Shown: one piece after another, positions 7,785 through 16,158 of the stretch
How the letters are laid out: the number at the start of each line of letters is the position of its first letter
How positions within the stretch are numbered: position 1 is the first letter of the stretch
Origin: Phenylobacterium sp.
GTDB taxonomy: Bacteria > Pseudomonadota > Alphaproteobacteria > Caulobacterales > Caulobacteraceae
Direction of reading: 5' to 3'
Assembly: GCF_030681155.1 (NCBI RefSeq)
Contig: NZ_JAUXXE010000021.1
Location: forward strand, 90,855 to 154,854
DNA length: 64,000 nt
Translations under genes and position numbers: made by a program
The notes under the pieces: model-generated
What the model was told of the DNA's origin: nothing
Database searches by the model: none
What the model saw: only the letters and a program-made list of their open reading frames with translations

Positions 7785-8956
7785 TGCCCCGCACCTCTTC
7801 GTCCAATTCCCAGCGGCAATGGCTGCTCGGCGGCGCTGCCCTCGTCGTCGCAACAGGCGTTGGCTTCGGCATAGCCAAGCTGACCACGCCCAAGCCCACG
7901 CCCACCGAGGCCGCCGCCGAGGCGCCGGCGGCGGCTCACGGCGCTGATACCCTGACCATGGGACCCGAGCGCATTCAGGCCTCTGCCGTCGGTCTGGAGA
8001 CCGTGCTGGCGGGCGGCTTGGCGTCGGAAGTGGTCGCCCAGGCCACGGTGGAAGCCGAGCCGACCGGCCAGGCGGTCCTGACCGCGCGCGCTGCAGGAGC
8101 GGTCGTTCAGATCACCAAGCGCCTCGGGGATCCCGTACGGGCGGGGGAAACCCTGGCCCTGGTGTCGAGCCGTGAGGCCGCGCAGATTTCGGCCGACCGC
8201 AGCGTCGCTAGCGCCAAGGTCGATCTTGCTCGCCGCATGATGGCCCGCGAAAAGCGGCTCTACGAGCAGAAGGTCAGTCCGCGACAGGACTACGAAGCGG
8301 CGATGGCGGAGCTGGCGACCGCCGAGGCCGAGGCGCGCCGGGCCTCCACCGCGGCGGGGGCCGCGGCCGTGTCAAACGACGGGCGCTACGTGGCGGTAAC
8401 CAGTCCGATCAATGGCCGCGTCACCGCGATGGCGGCCAGCCTCGGCGCCTATGTCCAACCTGAGACCGAACTCTTCCGGGTCTCCGACCCGGCCCGCATC
8501 CAGGTGGATGCGGCGGTGACGGCCAACGACGCGCGCCGGATCGCGCCTGGCGATCGGGCCATCGTCGAAACCAGCGGCGGTGAAACCCGGGCCGCTGTTG
8601 TTCGGGCGGTGACGCCCGGGGTAAGCGAGGAGACGCGGTCGGCAACTGTTGTCCTAACCCTCACAGATGGCCCGGGAGCCTTGCAGCTGGGTCAGCTGGT
8701 GCGGGCGCGGATTACGTCCCGCCAGTCGACCTCGGCGGGGATCGTGGTGCCTGAAGACTCTGTCCAGGTCATTGAGGGCCGCGATGCGGTGTTCGTGCGG
8801 ACTACGACCGGTTTCCGTGTGCAGCCAGTAAGCGTCAGCCAGCGCAGCGGCGGGCGCGCGGTCATCCTTCAGGGGCTGAAAGGCGGGGAGACGCTCGCCG
8901 TCAAGAACGCCTTCCTCCTCAAGGCCGAGCTCGGAAAGAGCGCGGAAGAAGACTGA
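7784..8956 (+). CDS. czcB: Periplasmic adaptor of RND metal efflux (CzcB)
   Basis: A 390-residue HlyD/CusB-type membrane fusion protein. Residues 12-32 form an N-terminal membrane anchor, followed by a Pro/Ala linker, a lipoyl/barrel-sandwich half (LTARAAGAVVQITKRLGD), a coiled-coil hairpin around ADRSVASAKVDLARR, and beta-barrel and membrane-proximal domains. It links the inner-membrane pump to the outer-membrane channel. Unlike the second adaptor (17412-18656), it has no Asp/Glu/His-rich N-terminal segment, which suggests different metal handling. It starts inside the czcC stop codon and ends 30 bases before czcA. Confidence 0.87.
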   Translation: MPRTSSSNSQRQWLLGGAALVVATGVGFGIAKLTTPKPTPTEAAAEAPAAAHGADTLTMGPERIQASAVGLETVLAGGLASEVVAQATVEAEPTGQAVLTARAAGAVVQITKRLGDPVRAGETLALVSSREAAQISADRSVASAKVDLARRMMAREKRLYEQKVSPRQDYEAAMAELATAEAEARRASTAAGAAAVSNDGRYVAVTSPINGRVTAMAASLGAYVQPETELFRVSDPARIQVDAAVTANDARRIAPGDRAIVETSGGETRAAVVRAVTPGVSEETRSATVVLTLTDGPGALQLGQLVRARITSRQSTSAGIVVPEDSVQVIEGRDAVFVRTTTGFRVQPVSVSQRSGGRAVILQGLKGGETLAVKNAFLLKAELGKSAEED

Positions 8957-8986
8957 CCCCAAAGCCGCATCTGGAGACACGCCGAA

Positions 8987-11900
8987 ATGATCGGTCGAAT
9001 TCTATCCATGTCGGTGAGGGGGCGTTGGTACGTGCTCTTCCTGACTCTCATCATCGCCATCTACGGCGGTTGGCAGCTCACCAAGCTGCCCATCGACGCC
9101 GTGCCCGACATCACGAACAAGCAGGTTCAAATCAATACGGTCGCCGGTGCGCTCTCGCCGGTAGAAATCGAGAAGCGCGTCACCTTCCCCGTTGAAACGG
9201 CGCTCGCGGGCATCCCGGGTTTGGAGACAACTCGCTCCATCTCTCGCAACGGCTTCAGCCAAGTCACGGCGATCTTCTCGGAGAGCACGGACCTCTATTT
9301 CGCCCGCCAGCAAGTCGCCGAGCGTTTGACCCAGGCTCGCGACACCCTGCCGGCGTCCGTGCAGCCGCAGATCGGGCCGGTCACGACCGGGCTCGGCGAG
9401 GTCTTCATGTATTCCGTGGAGTTTGCCAACCCAGACGGGAAGGGCGCCAAGGTTCGCGACGGCAGCCCAGGCTGGCAAAGCGACGGCTCCTACCTGACCG
9501 CCGAAGGCGAGCGGCTGACCGACAGCGTCGCGCGAGCCGCCTATCTTCGGACCGTGCAGGACTGGGTGATCAGACCGCAGCTGCGCAGCGTCAAGGGCGT
9601 CGCCGGTATCGACTCCATCGGTGGGTTCGAGAAGCAGTACGTGGTCGAGCCCGACCCATCGAAACTCGCAGCCTATGGCGTCTCTTATACCGAGCTCGCC
9701 AAGGCGCTGGAGGCCTCAAACCTCTCGGTGGGCGCCAATTTCATCCAGCGAGCCGGTGAGGCTTACCTCGTGCGCGCCGACGCCCGGGTCCGCACCCTCG
9801 ACGAAATCCAGAACGCGGTGATTGCGACCCGCGGCACGGTCCCGGTCGCCGTCAAGGACGTCGCCACGGTCCGCGTCGGCGGTGATCTGCGCACCGGCGC
9901 GGCCACCAAGAATGGTGAGGAGGTCGTCGTCGGCACCGCCTTGATGTTGATTGGCGAGAACAGTCGTTCGGTGGCCAAGGCCGTTGGCGAAAAGCTGGAC
10001 GATGTCCGCAAGTCGCTGCCGCCTGGCGTCGTGGTCAACACGACTCTCGATCGCTCGGTGCTGGTCAACGCGACCATCGCCACCGTTGAGCGTAACCTGA
10101 CCGAGGGGGCGATCCTCGTTGCGGCGACCCTCTTCCTCCTGCTCGGCAACGTGCGGGCGGCGCTGATCGCAGTGCTGATCATCCCGCTGTCATTCCTGAT
10201 GATGGCGATCGGCATGAACAAGCTGAACGTGCCGGGCAACCTGATGAGTCTCGGCGCGCTGGACTTCGGCCTCATCGTAGATGGTACCGTGATCATCATT
10301 GAGAACTGCCTTCTGCGGCTGGCCGAGCGCCAGCATCGGGAGGGCCGGCTGCTATTGCTCCCCGAACGCCTGGAGACGGTTTTGCACGCCTCCCAGGAGA
10401 TGATCCGGCCGACGGTCTACGGCCAGGCGATCATCTTCCTGGTGTTTGCGCCGCTGCTCACCTTCACGGGAGTCGAGGGCAAGACGTTCTCCCCCATGGC
10501 CATCACGATCATGCTGGCGCTTGGCGCGGCGTTCATTCTGTCCCTGACCTTCGTCCCGGCTATGGTCGCCATCCTTATGCGGGGCAAGGTCTCGGAGAAG
10601 GAGGTGAGGATCATCGCCTACTCCAAGCGCCACTACGATCCGGTGCTCAAGCGCGCGATCGCTCGGCCTTGGCCCTTCATTGGCGCCGGCGTGGCCCTCT
10701 TCCTTGTCGCGGGCGGCGTCTACACGACGCTTGGCCAGGAATTCATTCCGCAGCTCGACGAGAAGAACCTCGCGATGGGGTCGCTGAAGATCCCGTCCAC
10801 ATCCCTTGAGCAATCCAAGGGCATGCAACAGCTGGTGGAGCGCGCCGTCACCTCCTTGCCGGAGGTGGAGATGATGTTCTCCAAGACCGGCACCGCCGAG
10901 GTCGCTACCGACCCGATGCCGCCAAACCAGTCGGACGGCTTCATCATCCTCAAACCGCAGAAGGAGTGGCCTGAAGGCGTCAAGACCAAGGCTGAAGTTG
11001 TCGAGCGGATCGAGGCTAAGGTCGCGCCTCTGCTGGGCAACAGCTACGAGGTGAGTCAGCCGATCCAGATGCGCTTCAACGAGCTCATCGCGGGGGTGCG
11101 GGGCGACGTCGCCATCAAGCTCTATGGTGACGACCTCGACAAGATGGGCCTCGCGGCGGCGAAGATTGGCGCCGCGCTGGAGAGCATTCAGGGGGCCGAC
11201 GGAGTTCGCATCGAGCAAACCGGCGGCGCGCCCACCCTGGATGTTCGGTTCGACCGGCCCGCGATCGCCAGGTTTGGCCTGACTGTCGAAGAGGTCGCCG
11301 AAACCGTGGCTGCCGCCCTAGGCGGTCGCCAGGCGGGGGACGTCTTCGAAGGCGACAAGCGCTTCGACATCACTGTCCGTGTGCCGATGGCCAACCGTAA
11401 CGACCTGGAGACGATTGGTGCGCTGCCGGTAATGCTGCCGTCCGCTAATGGCGGCATGCAGCGCTCGGTGCCGCTACGTGAGTTGGTGCAGTTCCGGTTC
11501 GCCGACGGTCTAAACCAAGTCAGCCGCGAAGACGGCAAGCGGCGCGTGGTGATCCAAGTCAACGTCCGCGACCGCGACATCGGTTCCTTCGTCAATGAAG
11601 CTCGAACCAAGGTCGAGGCCGTAGCCCTGCCTCCCGGCTCTTGGATCACCTGGGGCGGCCAATTCGAGAACCTCAAGGCCGCGACGGCTCGTCTCGGGCT
11701 TGTCGTCCCGATCTGCTTCATCATGATCTTCGTGATCCTCTACATGGCGCTGGGCGGCCTGGCGCCAGCCGCTTCGGTCTTTGCGGCCATTCCGCTCGGA
11801 TTGTCGGGCGGGGTGTTCGCCCTGGCGCTCACTGGGATCACCTTCTCGATTTCGGCGGCTGTGGGCTTCATCGTCCTCGCTGGCGTCGCCGTGCTGAACG

Positions 11901-12229
11901 GCTTGGTGGTGATGTCGTCGATCCGGCAGCGGCTCGACGAGGGCATGCCGGTCTCCGAGGCGATTTATGAGGGCGCCGCCGAGCGCTTTCGGCCGGTCCT
12001 GATGACCGGCTTGGTGCCGGCCATCGGCTTCATCCCGATGGCGCTCGCTACCGGGACCGGCGCTGAGGTGCAGAAGCCCCTGGCCATGGTGGTCATCGGC
12101 GGCCTGATCACCGCCACCGCGGTCACCCTGGTGGTGCTTCCCGCCATCTCTCAACTGATCCTCCGCCTGGGCCGACGCCGAGCCGACCCCGCGGAGAGCC
12201 CGGCGGCGCTCACCCCCATAGCGCCGTGA
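8987..12229 (+). CDS. czcA: Heavy-metal RND efflux pump (CzcA)
   Basis: A 1080-residue HME-RND proton/cation antiporter with 12 predicted membrane spans and two large periplasmic loops. Transmembrane helix 4 carries DFGLIVDGTVIIIEN, with Asp426, Asp432 and Glu439 as the proton-relay residues expected for divalent-cation members. The N-terminal LPIDAVPDITNKQVQINT is a CzcA hallmark. ATG 8987 is preceded by GGAGAC. It forms one pump with the upstream czcC and czcB. The downstream exchanger gene begins 69 bases after it. Substrates cannot be fixed from sequence; Zn/Cd/Co or Ni/Co are the options known for CzrCBA and NczCBA of C. crescentus. Confidence 0.9.
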   Translation: MIGRILSMSVRGRWYVLFLTLIIAIYGGWQLTKLPIDAVPDITNKQVQINTVAGALSPVEIEKRVTFPVETALAGIPGLETTRSISRNGFSQVTAIFSESTDLYFARQQVAERLTQARDTLPASVQPQIGPVTTGLGEVFMYSVEFANPDGKGAKVRDGSPGWQSDGSYLTAEGERLTDSVARAAYLRTVQDWVIRPQLRSVKGVAGIDSIGGFEKQYVVEPDPSKLAAYGVSYTELAKALEASNLSVGANFIQRAGEAYLVRADARVRTLDEIQNAVIATRGTVPVAVKDVATVRVGGDLRTGAATKNGEEVVVGTALMLIGENSRSVAKAVGEKLDDVRKSLPPGVVVNTTLDRSVLVNATIATVERNLTEGAILVAATLFLLLGNVRAALIAVLIIPLSFLMMAIGMNKLNVPGNLMSLGALDFGLIVDGTVIIIENCLLRLAERQHREGRLLLLPERLETVLHASQEMIRPTVYGQAIIFLVFAPLLTFTGVEGKTFSPMAITIMLALGAAFILSLTFVPAMVAILMRGKVSEKEVRIIAYSKRHYDPVLKRAIARPWPFIGAGVALFLVAGGVYTTLGQEFIPQLDEKNLAMGSLKIPSTSLEQSKGMQQLVERAVTSLPEVEMMFSKTGTAEVATDPMPPNQSDGFIILKPQKEWPEGVKTKAEVVERIEAKVAPLLGNSYEVSQPIQMRFNELIAGVRGDVAIKLYGDDLDKMGLAAAKIGAALESIQGADGVRIEQTGGAPTLDVRFDRPAIARFGLTVEEVAETVAAALGGRQAGDVFEGDKRFDITVRVPMANRNDLETIGALPVMLPSANGGMQRSVPLRELVQFRFADGLNQVSREDGKRRVVIQVNVRDRDIGSFVNEARTKVEAVALPPGSWITWGGQFENLKAATARLGLVVPICFIMIFVILYMALGGLAPAASVFAAIPLGLSGGVFALALTGITFSISAAVGFIVLAGVAVLNGLVVMSSIRQRLDEGMPVSEAIYEGAAERFRPVLMTGLVPAIGFIPMALATGTGAEVQKPLAMVVIGGLITATAVTLVVLPAISQLILRLGRRRADPAESPAALTPIAP

Positions 12230-12297
12230 CTGGGGGCGCCGGCGTGGCCCATCTCCGCGCTGGCGCCAACCAGGCCCGATCATCGGAAGGAGTTCGC

Positions 12298-13596
12298 GTG
12301 ACCCGTTCCAAAGTTCAGCCTCGCCAATTGTGGATTCCCGTAGTCATCGCCGTGGCCGCAATGCTCCCGGCCATGGCGCTCCGCATTGAGGGCTGGCGAC
12401 CTAACGCTGTGCTCGACATGGCGGTGTTTGGCGCCGCGATCCTAGCCGCGGGCTTTCTGCTGTCTTGGGGCGCCGAGGCAGCCGAGAAGTACATCTCACA
12501 GGGCCTGATCCTGGCGGCGGTCGCACTTGTCACTGTCTTGCCGGAGTACGCAGTCGACATTTACTACGCCTTTCAGGCGGGGCGGGCGCCGGACGAGGGA
12601 TATGTCGCCTTCGCCGCCGCCAACATGACCGGCGCCAACCGATTGCTGATCGGCCTCGCATGGCCGGCCATGGTGCTCCTGCACTGGTGGCGGAGTCGCC
12701 AGCAGAGCATTCAGCTGGCGCGTGCCAACGCCGTGGAGATCATCGCGCTGGCGGTCTCCAGCGCCTATGCCTTCCTGATTGTTTGGAAGAACACGATCAG
12801 CGCATGGGACTCGCTCGTGCTGATGGGCGTGTTCGGAGCCTACCTCTGGCGTGTCAGCCGCGTCCCCAAGGCGGCGGACGAGGACGAAGGGGACGAGCCG
12901 GGGCCCGGCGCCGTAATCGCTCAGATGCGACCGGCTCTGCGCTGGCCAGTGATGATCGGCATGACCCTGGTTGCTGCGGGGGTCATCCTCGCCGTCGCCG
13001 AACCATTCGCAGAGTCGATGATTGATGGCGGGCGCGCGCTTGGGATCGATCAGTTCCTACTCATCCAATGGCTTGCTCCGATCGCCAGCGAGGCTCCCGC
13101 TGTGGTGATCGCGGTGCTGTTCGTCCTCGCTGGTCGCGCGGCCGCAGGCCTAGTCGCGATGATCAGCGATAAGATCAATCAATGGACCCTGCTGGTGGGC
13201 ATGCTGCCACTGGCCATGAGCCTTGGCGCCGGCACGCTGATGGCGATGCCGCTGGACGCGCGCCAGCACGAGGAGTTCTTCCTCACGGCCGCGCAATCCC
13301 TCTTTGGGCTCGCCTTGCTTCTCCGGGGGCGTCTCTCCCTGCCGGGCGCTGTCGCGCTGCTTGTCCTGTTCGTGGCGCAACTCGCGGTCGCGTTCACTCT
13401 GCGGAGCGACGCATCTCGCGACATCGCTGCGCTTACCATCGTGGCATGGGGCTACCTGGCTCTGGCCGCTGGAGTCATGGCGCTCAACGGTCGCGCAATC
13501 CTGAACCTCGGTCGGACGGCTGCATCGCTGAACACGGCCGGAGACCCGGCGAGCACCGCCTCCCCAGCCAAGAGTCCGCCCGATGCGACGCACTGA
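12298..13596 (+). CDS. CaCA-superfamily cation exchanger
   Basis: A 432-residue membrane protein with about 10-11 predicted spans and two alpha-repeat signatures. The first is VTVLPEYAVDIYY with AAANMTGANRLLIG; the second is QWLAPIASEAPAVVIA with SDKINQWTLLVG. These place it in the sodium/calcium exchanger superfamily, although both repeats depart from the standard GTSLPE/GSNIFN forms. GTG 12298 is chosen because GGAAGGAG lies just upstream; the frame is open from 12226. Position in the czc operon suggests exchange of a heavy-metal cation or calcium across the inner membrane. The exact substrate is unknown. Confidence 0.78.
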   Translation: MTRSKVQPRQLWIPVVIAVAAMLPAMALRIEGWRPNAVLDMAVFGAAILAAGFLLSWGAEAAEKYISQGLILAAVALVTVLPEYAVDIYYAFQAGRAPDEGYVAFAAANMTGANRLLIGLAWPAMVLLHWWRSRQQSIQLARANAVEIIALAVSSAYAFLIVWKNTISAWDSLVLMGVFGAYLWRVSRVPKAADEDEGDEPGPGAVIAQMRPALRWPVMIGMTLVAAGVILAVAEPFAESMIDGGRALGIDQFLLIQWLAPIASEAPAVVIAVLFVLAGRAAAGLVAMISDKINQWTLLVGMLPLAMSLGAGTLMAMPLDARQHEEFFLTAAQSLFGLALLLRGRLSLPGAVALLVLFVAQLAVAFTLRSDASRDIAALTIVAWGYLALAAGVMALNGRAILNLGRTAASLNTAGDPASTASPAKSPPDATH

Positions 13597-14029
13597 CCGC
13601 CTTAAACGGCGTTGGACGGCCGCATTAGTCCTGGGCCTCGGCTTCTGGCTTGCCCGCTGCCCAAGCGTCGCGGCTCCGCCTCCGACGCTTGTGGTCGAAC
13701 AGGTCGCCGGCCGAAAATGGCGCGCGGACGCACGCGGCCTCGTCATCGAGATCCGCCAGGAGACAGACGGCCGCCTGAAGATTGCATTCCTGGGCGCGGC
13801 GGGCGAGCCCGTTGTTCCGCCGCCCGCCGATGCGGTCACTCTGTCGGCGGCGGAGGGCGTTCGCGCTCACTTCGAGCCCATCGGCCTGAACTGGCGCTCG
13901 CGCGACATCGCAGGGACGCTCGCCGACGGCGATCGCCTGAGCATCATTGAGGCCGGCCATCGACAAGACTTCCAGCTGAATTTGCATCCCGCGGACGCTC
14001 AGCCGCCTCTTGGAGTGTCTCCGCGATGA
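13583..14029 (+). CDS. Secreted protein of unknown function in czc operon 1
   Basis: A 148-residue protein with a basic N-terminus (MRRTDRLKRRW) and a hydrophobic core to about residue 30 (WTAALVLGLGFWLA) ending in SVAA, consistent with export. The mature part is beta-rich, with no Cys in the mature region and no metal cluster I can see. It overlaps the exchanger gene by 14 bases in another frame, so it is translationally coupled to it. I do not recognise a family. Its place in a metal-efflux operon suggests a periplasmic accessory role, which is inference only. Confidence 0.65.
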   Translation: MRRTDRLKRRWTAALVLGLGFWLARCPSVAAPPPTLVVEQVAGRKWRADARGLVIEIRQETDGRLKIAFLGAAGEPVVPPPADAVTLSAAEGVRAHFEPIGLNWRSRDIAGTLADGDRLSIIEAGHRQDFQLNLHPADAQPPLGVSPR

Positions 14030-14259
14030 CCGGCTTCTCCAGACGCAGCGCGCTAGCTGTCTTGGTGAAGGCCACGTGCCGCCGAGCGGCGTCACCACCT
14101 TGCTCGCGAGGCGACCGACCGGAGCCGTCGGTTGGCCGTGCCAGGGATGCCCCTCGGCTCTCCGGAAATGGAAACGCCCAACGACCACGTACGTCAGGCT
14201 CCCGATCCTGCCGGCTAGCCGGACCCGCACCTTCGCAAAACACTAGAGGAGACCCCCTA
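14030..14259. other. Non-coding or decayed stretch between two operon genes
   Basis: This 230-base stretch lies within czc operon 1, between the secreted protein and DUF190. Two plus-strand frames stay open (from 14010 and 14026), but both translate to Arg/Pro/Ser-rich low-quality sequence with no recognisable motif. It may be a remnant of a lost gene. I see no RNA structure here that I would call. Confidence 0.4.
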
Positions 14260-14610
14260 ATGCAGATTCCTAGTCAAGCGGTCCTGCTCCGCATCTACAC
14301 TGACGAGAACGCGCTCAGCGGCGCGGAATCGCTTATCAGCGTCATTGTCAAGCGTGCGCGGGCTGCCCGCCTTGCGGGCGCCACGGTGCTCCGCGGCCGG
14401 ATGGGCTTTGGCGAATCCGCGCGGCTCCATGAGGTCCGCCCCTTTGACCTCAGCGACAACCTTCCCGTGGTGGTCGAGATCGTCGACGAGGAGTTCCGAC
14501 TGCGGTCGTTCCTCGCCACCCTCGCTGACCTGACTGACATCGGGCTCGTGACCTTCGAGAAGGTTGAGGTGCTGCGCTATGGCGGCCACCGCGCTGAGCC
14601 ACGGACCTGA
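14260..14610 (+). CDS. DUF190 family (PII-like) protein
   Basis: A 116-residue cytosolic protein. LLRIYTDENALSG near the start, the (R)AARLAGATVLRGRMGFG segment and the VVVEIVDEEFRLRSFL core match DUF190, whose known structures are PII-like trimers. The function is unsettled; nucleotide-dependent control of a membrane partner is a common proposal. AGAGGAGA (14245-14252) precedes ATG 14260. A longer frame from 14026 exists, but the added 78 residues are not protein-like. Here it sits among metal transporters rather than with crcB, so it may regulate one of them. Confidence 0.8.
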   Translation: MQIPSQAVLLRIYTDENALSGAESLISVIVKRARAARLAGATVLRGRMGFGESARLHEVRPFDLSDNLPVVVEIVDEEFRLRSFLATLADLTDIGLVTFEKVEVLRYGGHRAEPRT

Positions 14611-14749
14611 AGAAGGGACGCCATCCCGGAAGCGCTAGGGCTCGTTCCTCGGCCATACCATGCAGGCATGGCCCGGGATGCGGCCCCGATCGTGACGCCG
14701 AGGGCGCGTCGAATTTTCCCAACTTACCTTTGACAAAGGAGAAATCAGT

Positions 14750-15448
14750 GTGACCTCCACGTTCGATCATGTGGAAATCTTACGCCGGTTGGAGCGCCGG
14801 TTGGAGCGGCTCCGTCGTGCGACGCCTTGGGCAATCATTGTCATCGGACTGGCGCTTGGGCTGGCCATCGGACGGAACGCAGGAGCAGTGACGACACCTT
14901 CGCGGTCGACACATCCTGTCCTTGCGGCTCTTCCGCCTCTGTCCGCGAGGGGTGGGCTCGACCTCGACGCCGATGGCCGCTTGGATGTGGCGGCTCCCGT
15001 GGAAAGCAATCTACGCGGAACCGATGCCTTTGGCTCGGGGGCGTTCGGCGCGGCCCGCGACGGCGGTCGCCGCCAGCATCGTGGCGTGGATTTGGTGGCG
15101 ACTCCGGGGGCGCCGGTCCGCGCACCCATTTCCGGCCGGGTGACCCGGGTTGGCGCGGCCTACAGCGACAGCGCCGCACTGACCTATGTCGAGATCGCCA
15201 ACCCTGAGACACGCTACGTAGCGCGTGTCCTCTATGTCGGCTCCCAAGTCACACCGGGGACCACGGTCGCCGCGGGCGACCTGATCGGTCGGGCGCAAGA
15301 TCTTGCCGTGCGCTACGGCCCAGGCATGACCAATCATGTCCACTTGGAACTCACTGGCCGCAGCGGCGGACGGCTGAATCCCCTGGTGATCCTGCCGAGC
15401 ATGACGGGTGAGCGAAGCAGCACGACTGCGAGAGAAGTAGTGTTGTGA
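14750..15448 (+). CDS. Membrane-anchored M23-family metallopeptidase
   Basis: A 232-residue protein with a short cytosolic N-terminus, one membrane span (about 25-43, WAIIVIGLALGLAIG) and a periplasmic LytM/M23 domain. The zinc ligands are visible as HRGVD and HVHLEL, and the usual PISGRVTRVG strand is present. Family members cut peptidoglycan cross-links or act as inactive regulators; the motifs here look intact. The coiled coil common in EnvC/NlpD proteins is missing. The start is GTG 14750, with AAAGGAGA upstream. It is followed by a 37-codon membrane protein gene overlapping its stop. An M23 enzyme inside a metal-efflux operon is unusual. Confidence 0.82.
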   Translation: MTSTFDHVEILRRLERRLERLRRATPWAIIVIGLALGLAIGRNAGAVTTPSRSTHPVLAALPPLSARGGLDLDADGRLDVAAPVESNLRGTDAFGSGAFGAARDGGRRQHRGVDLVATPGAPVRAPISGRVTRVGAAYSDSAALTYVEIANPETRYVARVLYVGSQVTPGTTVAAGDLIGRAQDLAVRYGPGMTNHVHLELTGRSGGRLNPLVILPSMTGERSSTTAREVVL

Positions 15449-15558
15449 CGAGCGAAAGGGGAGACGGCCGTGACGGTCGCCCGTCGTTGTGGGCAGTGCT
15501 TCTGTTCATAGTATCGATGACTTTCACCGCGAGCATGGCCTGGCTGGCCTTCAACTAG
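15445..15558 (+). CDS. 37-residue single-span membrane protein
   Basis: The gene starts at GTG 15445, overlapping the M23 stop by four bases (GTGA), and ends at TAG 15556-15558. Residues 1-14 are charged and polar (MTSERGDGRDGRPS). Residues 15-37 are a membrane span with a Met/Trp-rich end (MTFTASMAWLAFN). The overlap, the clean hydrophilic-then-hydrophobic layout and the location support translation as the last gene of operon 1. It may be a partner subunit of the M23 peptidase or of a transporter. No family is recognised. Confidence 0.6.
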   Translation: MTSERGDGRDGRPSLWAVLLFIVSMTFTASMAWLAFN

Positions 15559-15697
15559 CTGGGACCAGTCGGCTCGCTAAGGCCGCACGAGGGGGGCGGC
15601 TTGGTCACAGTCCCGCATCTTCACCTAGCTTGGCGGATCATCGTCCAGGCCCCTCCCACGTACCAAGCGAGGAAGCACATTTAAACTGTGCCTAAAC

Positions 15698-15749
15698 GTG
15701 ATCTTATAACGCATTCCCACGGCGCAGGCCGACGTCTATAGAGCGATCA
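15698..15749 (+). promoter_or_regulatory. Promoter of czc operon 2, predicted leaderless
   Basis: TTCCCA (15714-15719) and TATAGA (15737-15742) are spaced by 17 bp, and ATG 15750 begins 7 bases after the -10, so transcription should start at the start codon. GTGATCTTATAACGCATTCC (15698-15717) aligns with 5991-6010 before czcI copy 1. Both the sequence blocks and their spacing are conserved, while the bases between them differ. This points to shared regulation of the two czc operons. The 15559-15697 stretch before it shows nothing I can call. Confidence 0.72.
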
Positions 15750-16106
15750 ATGGCGCTTCTACGCACATGGTGGCGGACACTCGGCGGCCTAATGGTCGTC
15801 GCCTTCGCCATGGCGTTTATGGCGGGGTCGGCGGTTGACGCCGTCGCCTGCCAGGACGAGGGCAGCCCGGTCGGCGTAGCTGGCGACCTGCACTATGTCC
15901 TCGTCGCTGACGACTCCGAACCCGATCCGATCCACAGCGCAGTCGAAACCTGCGCTCATGGACATTGTCACCACCTCGCAGGGCTGGGCGTCGCCCAGGG
16001 CCAGGACGCCAGTGCGCCTCGATCCTCGGTACCGCACGGTTGGACGCTCGCGAGCCTCCACCCCGATTTCGATCCTTCCAACCTAGAGCGTCCGCCTCGC
16101 GCGTGA
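15750..16106 (+). CDS. czcI: CzcI-like small exported metal-binding protein, copy 2
   Basis: A 118-residue protein with a hydrophobic N-terminal segment (about 11-33, signal peptide or anchor). It has a Cys/His cluster CAHGHCHH (Cys68, His70, His72, Cys73, His74, His75) and ends in LERPPRA. Its counterpart is at 6042-6464: cluster, tail motif and place before czcC agree, although the rest has diverged. The richer His content suggests a different metal preference. It is followed by czcC after 52 bases. Confidence 0.68.
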   Translation: MALLRTWWRTLGGLMVVAFAMAFMAGSAVDAVACQDEGSPVGVAGDLHYVLVADDSEPDPIHSAVETCAHGHCHHLAGLGVAQGQDASAPRSSVPHGWTLASLHPDFDPSNLERPPRA

Positions 16107-16158
16107 TGACCCGGCGCCTCCCCGCGCCTTCCGTCATTACAATCGAGAAGGATTCTTT

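Noticed and set aside
14026..14250. An N-terminal extension of the DUF190 frame, or a separate gene
   Set aside because: The sequence is Arg/Pro/Ser-rich and unlike any DUF190 N-terminus. A good ribosome site lies at 14245-14252 before the internal ATG.
5743..16158. A metal-sensing riboswitch upstream of the czc operons
   Set aside because: The conserved promoters place the transcript start at the start codon, leaving no leader for a riboswitch.
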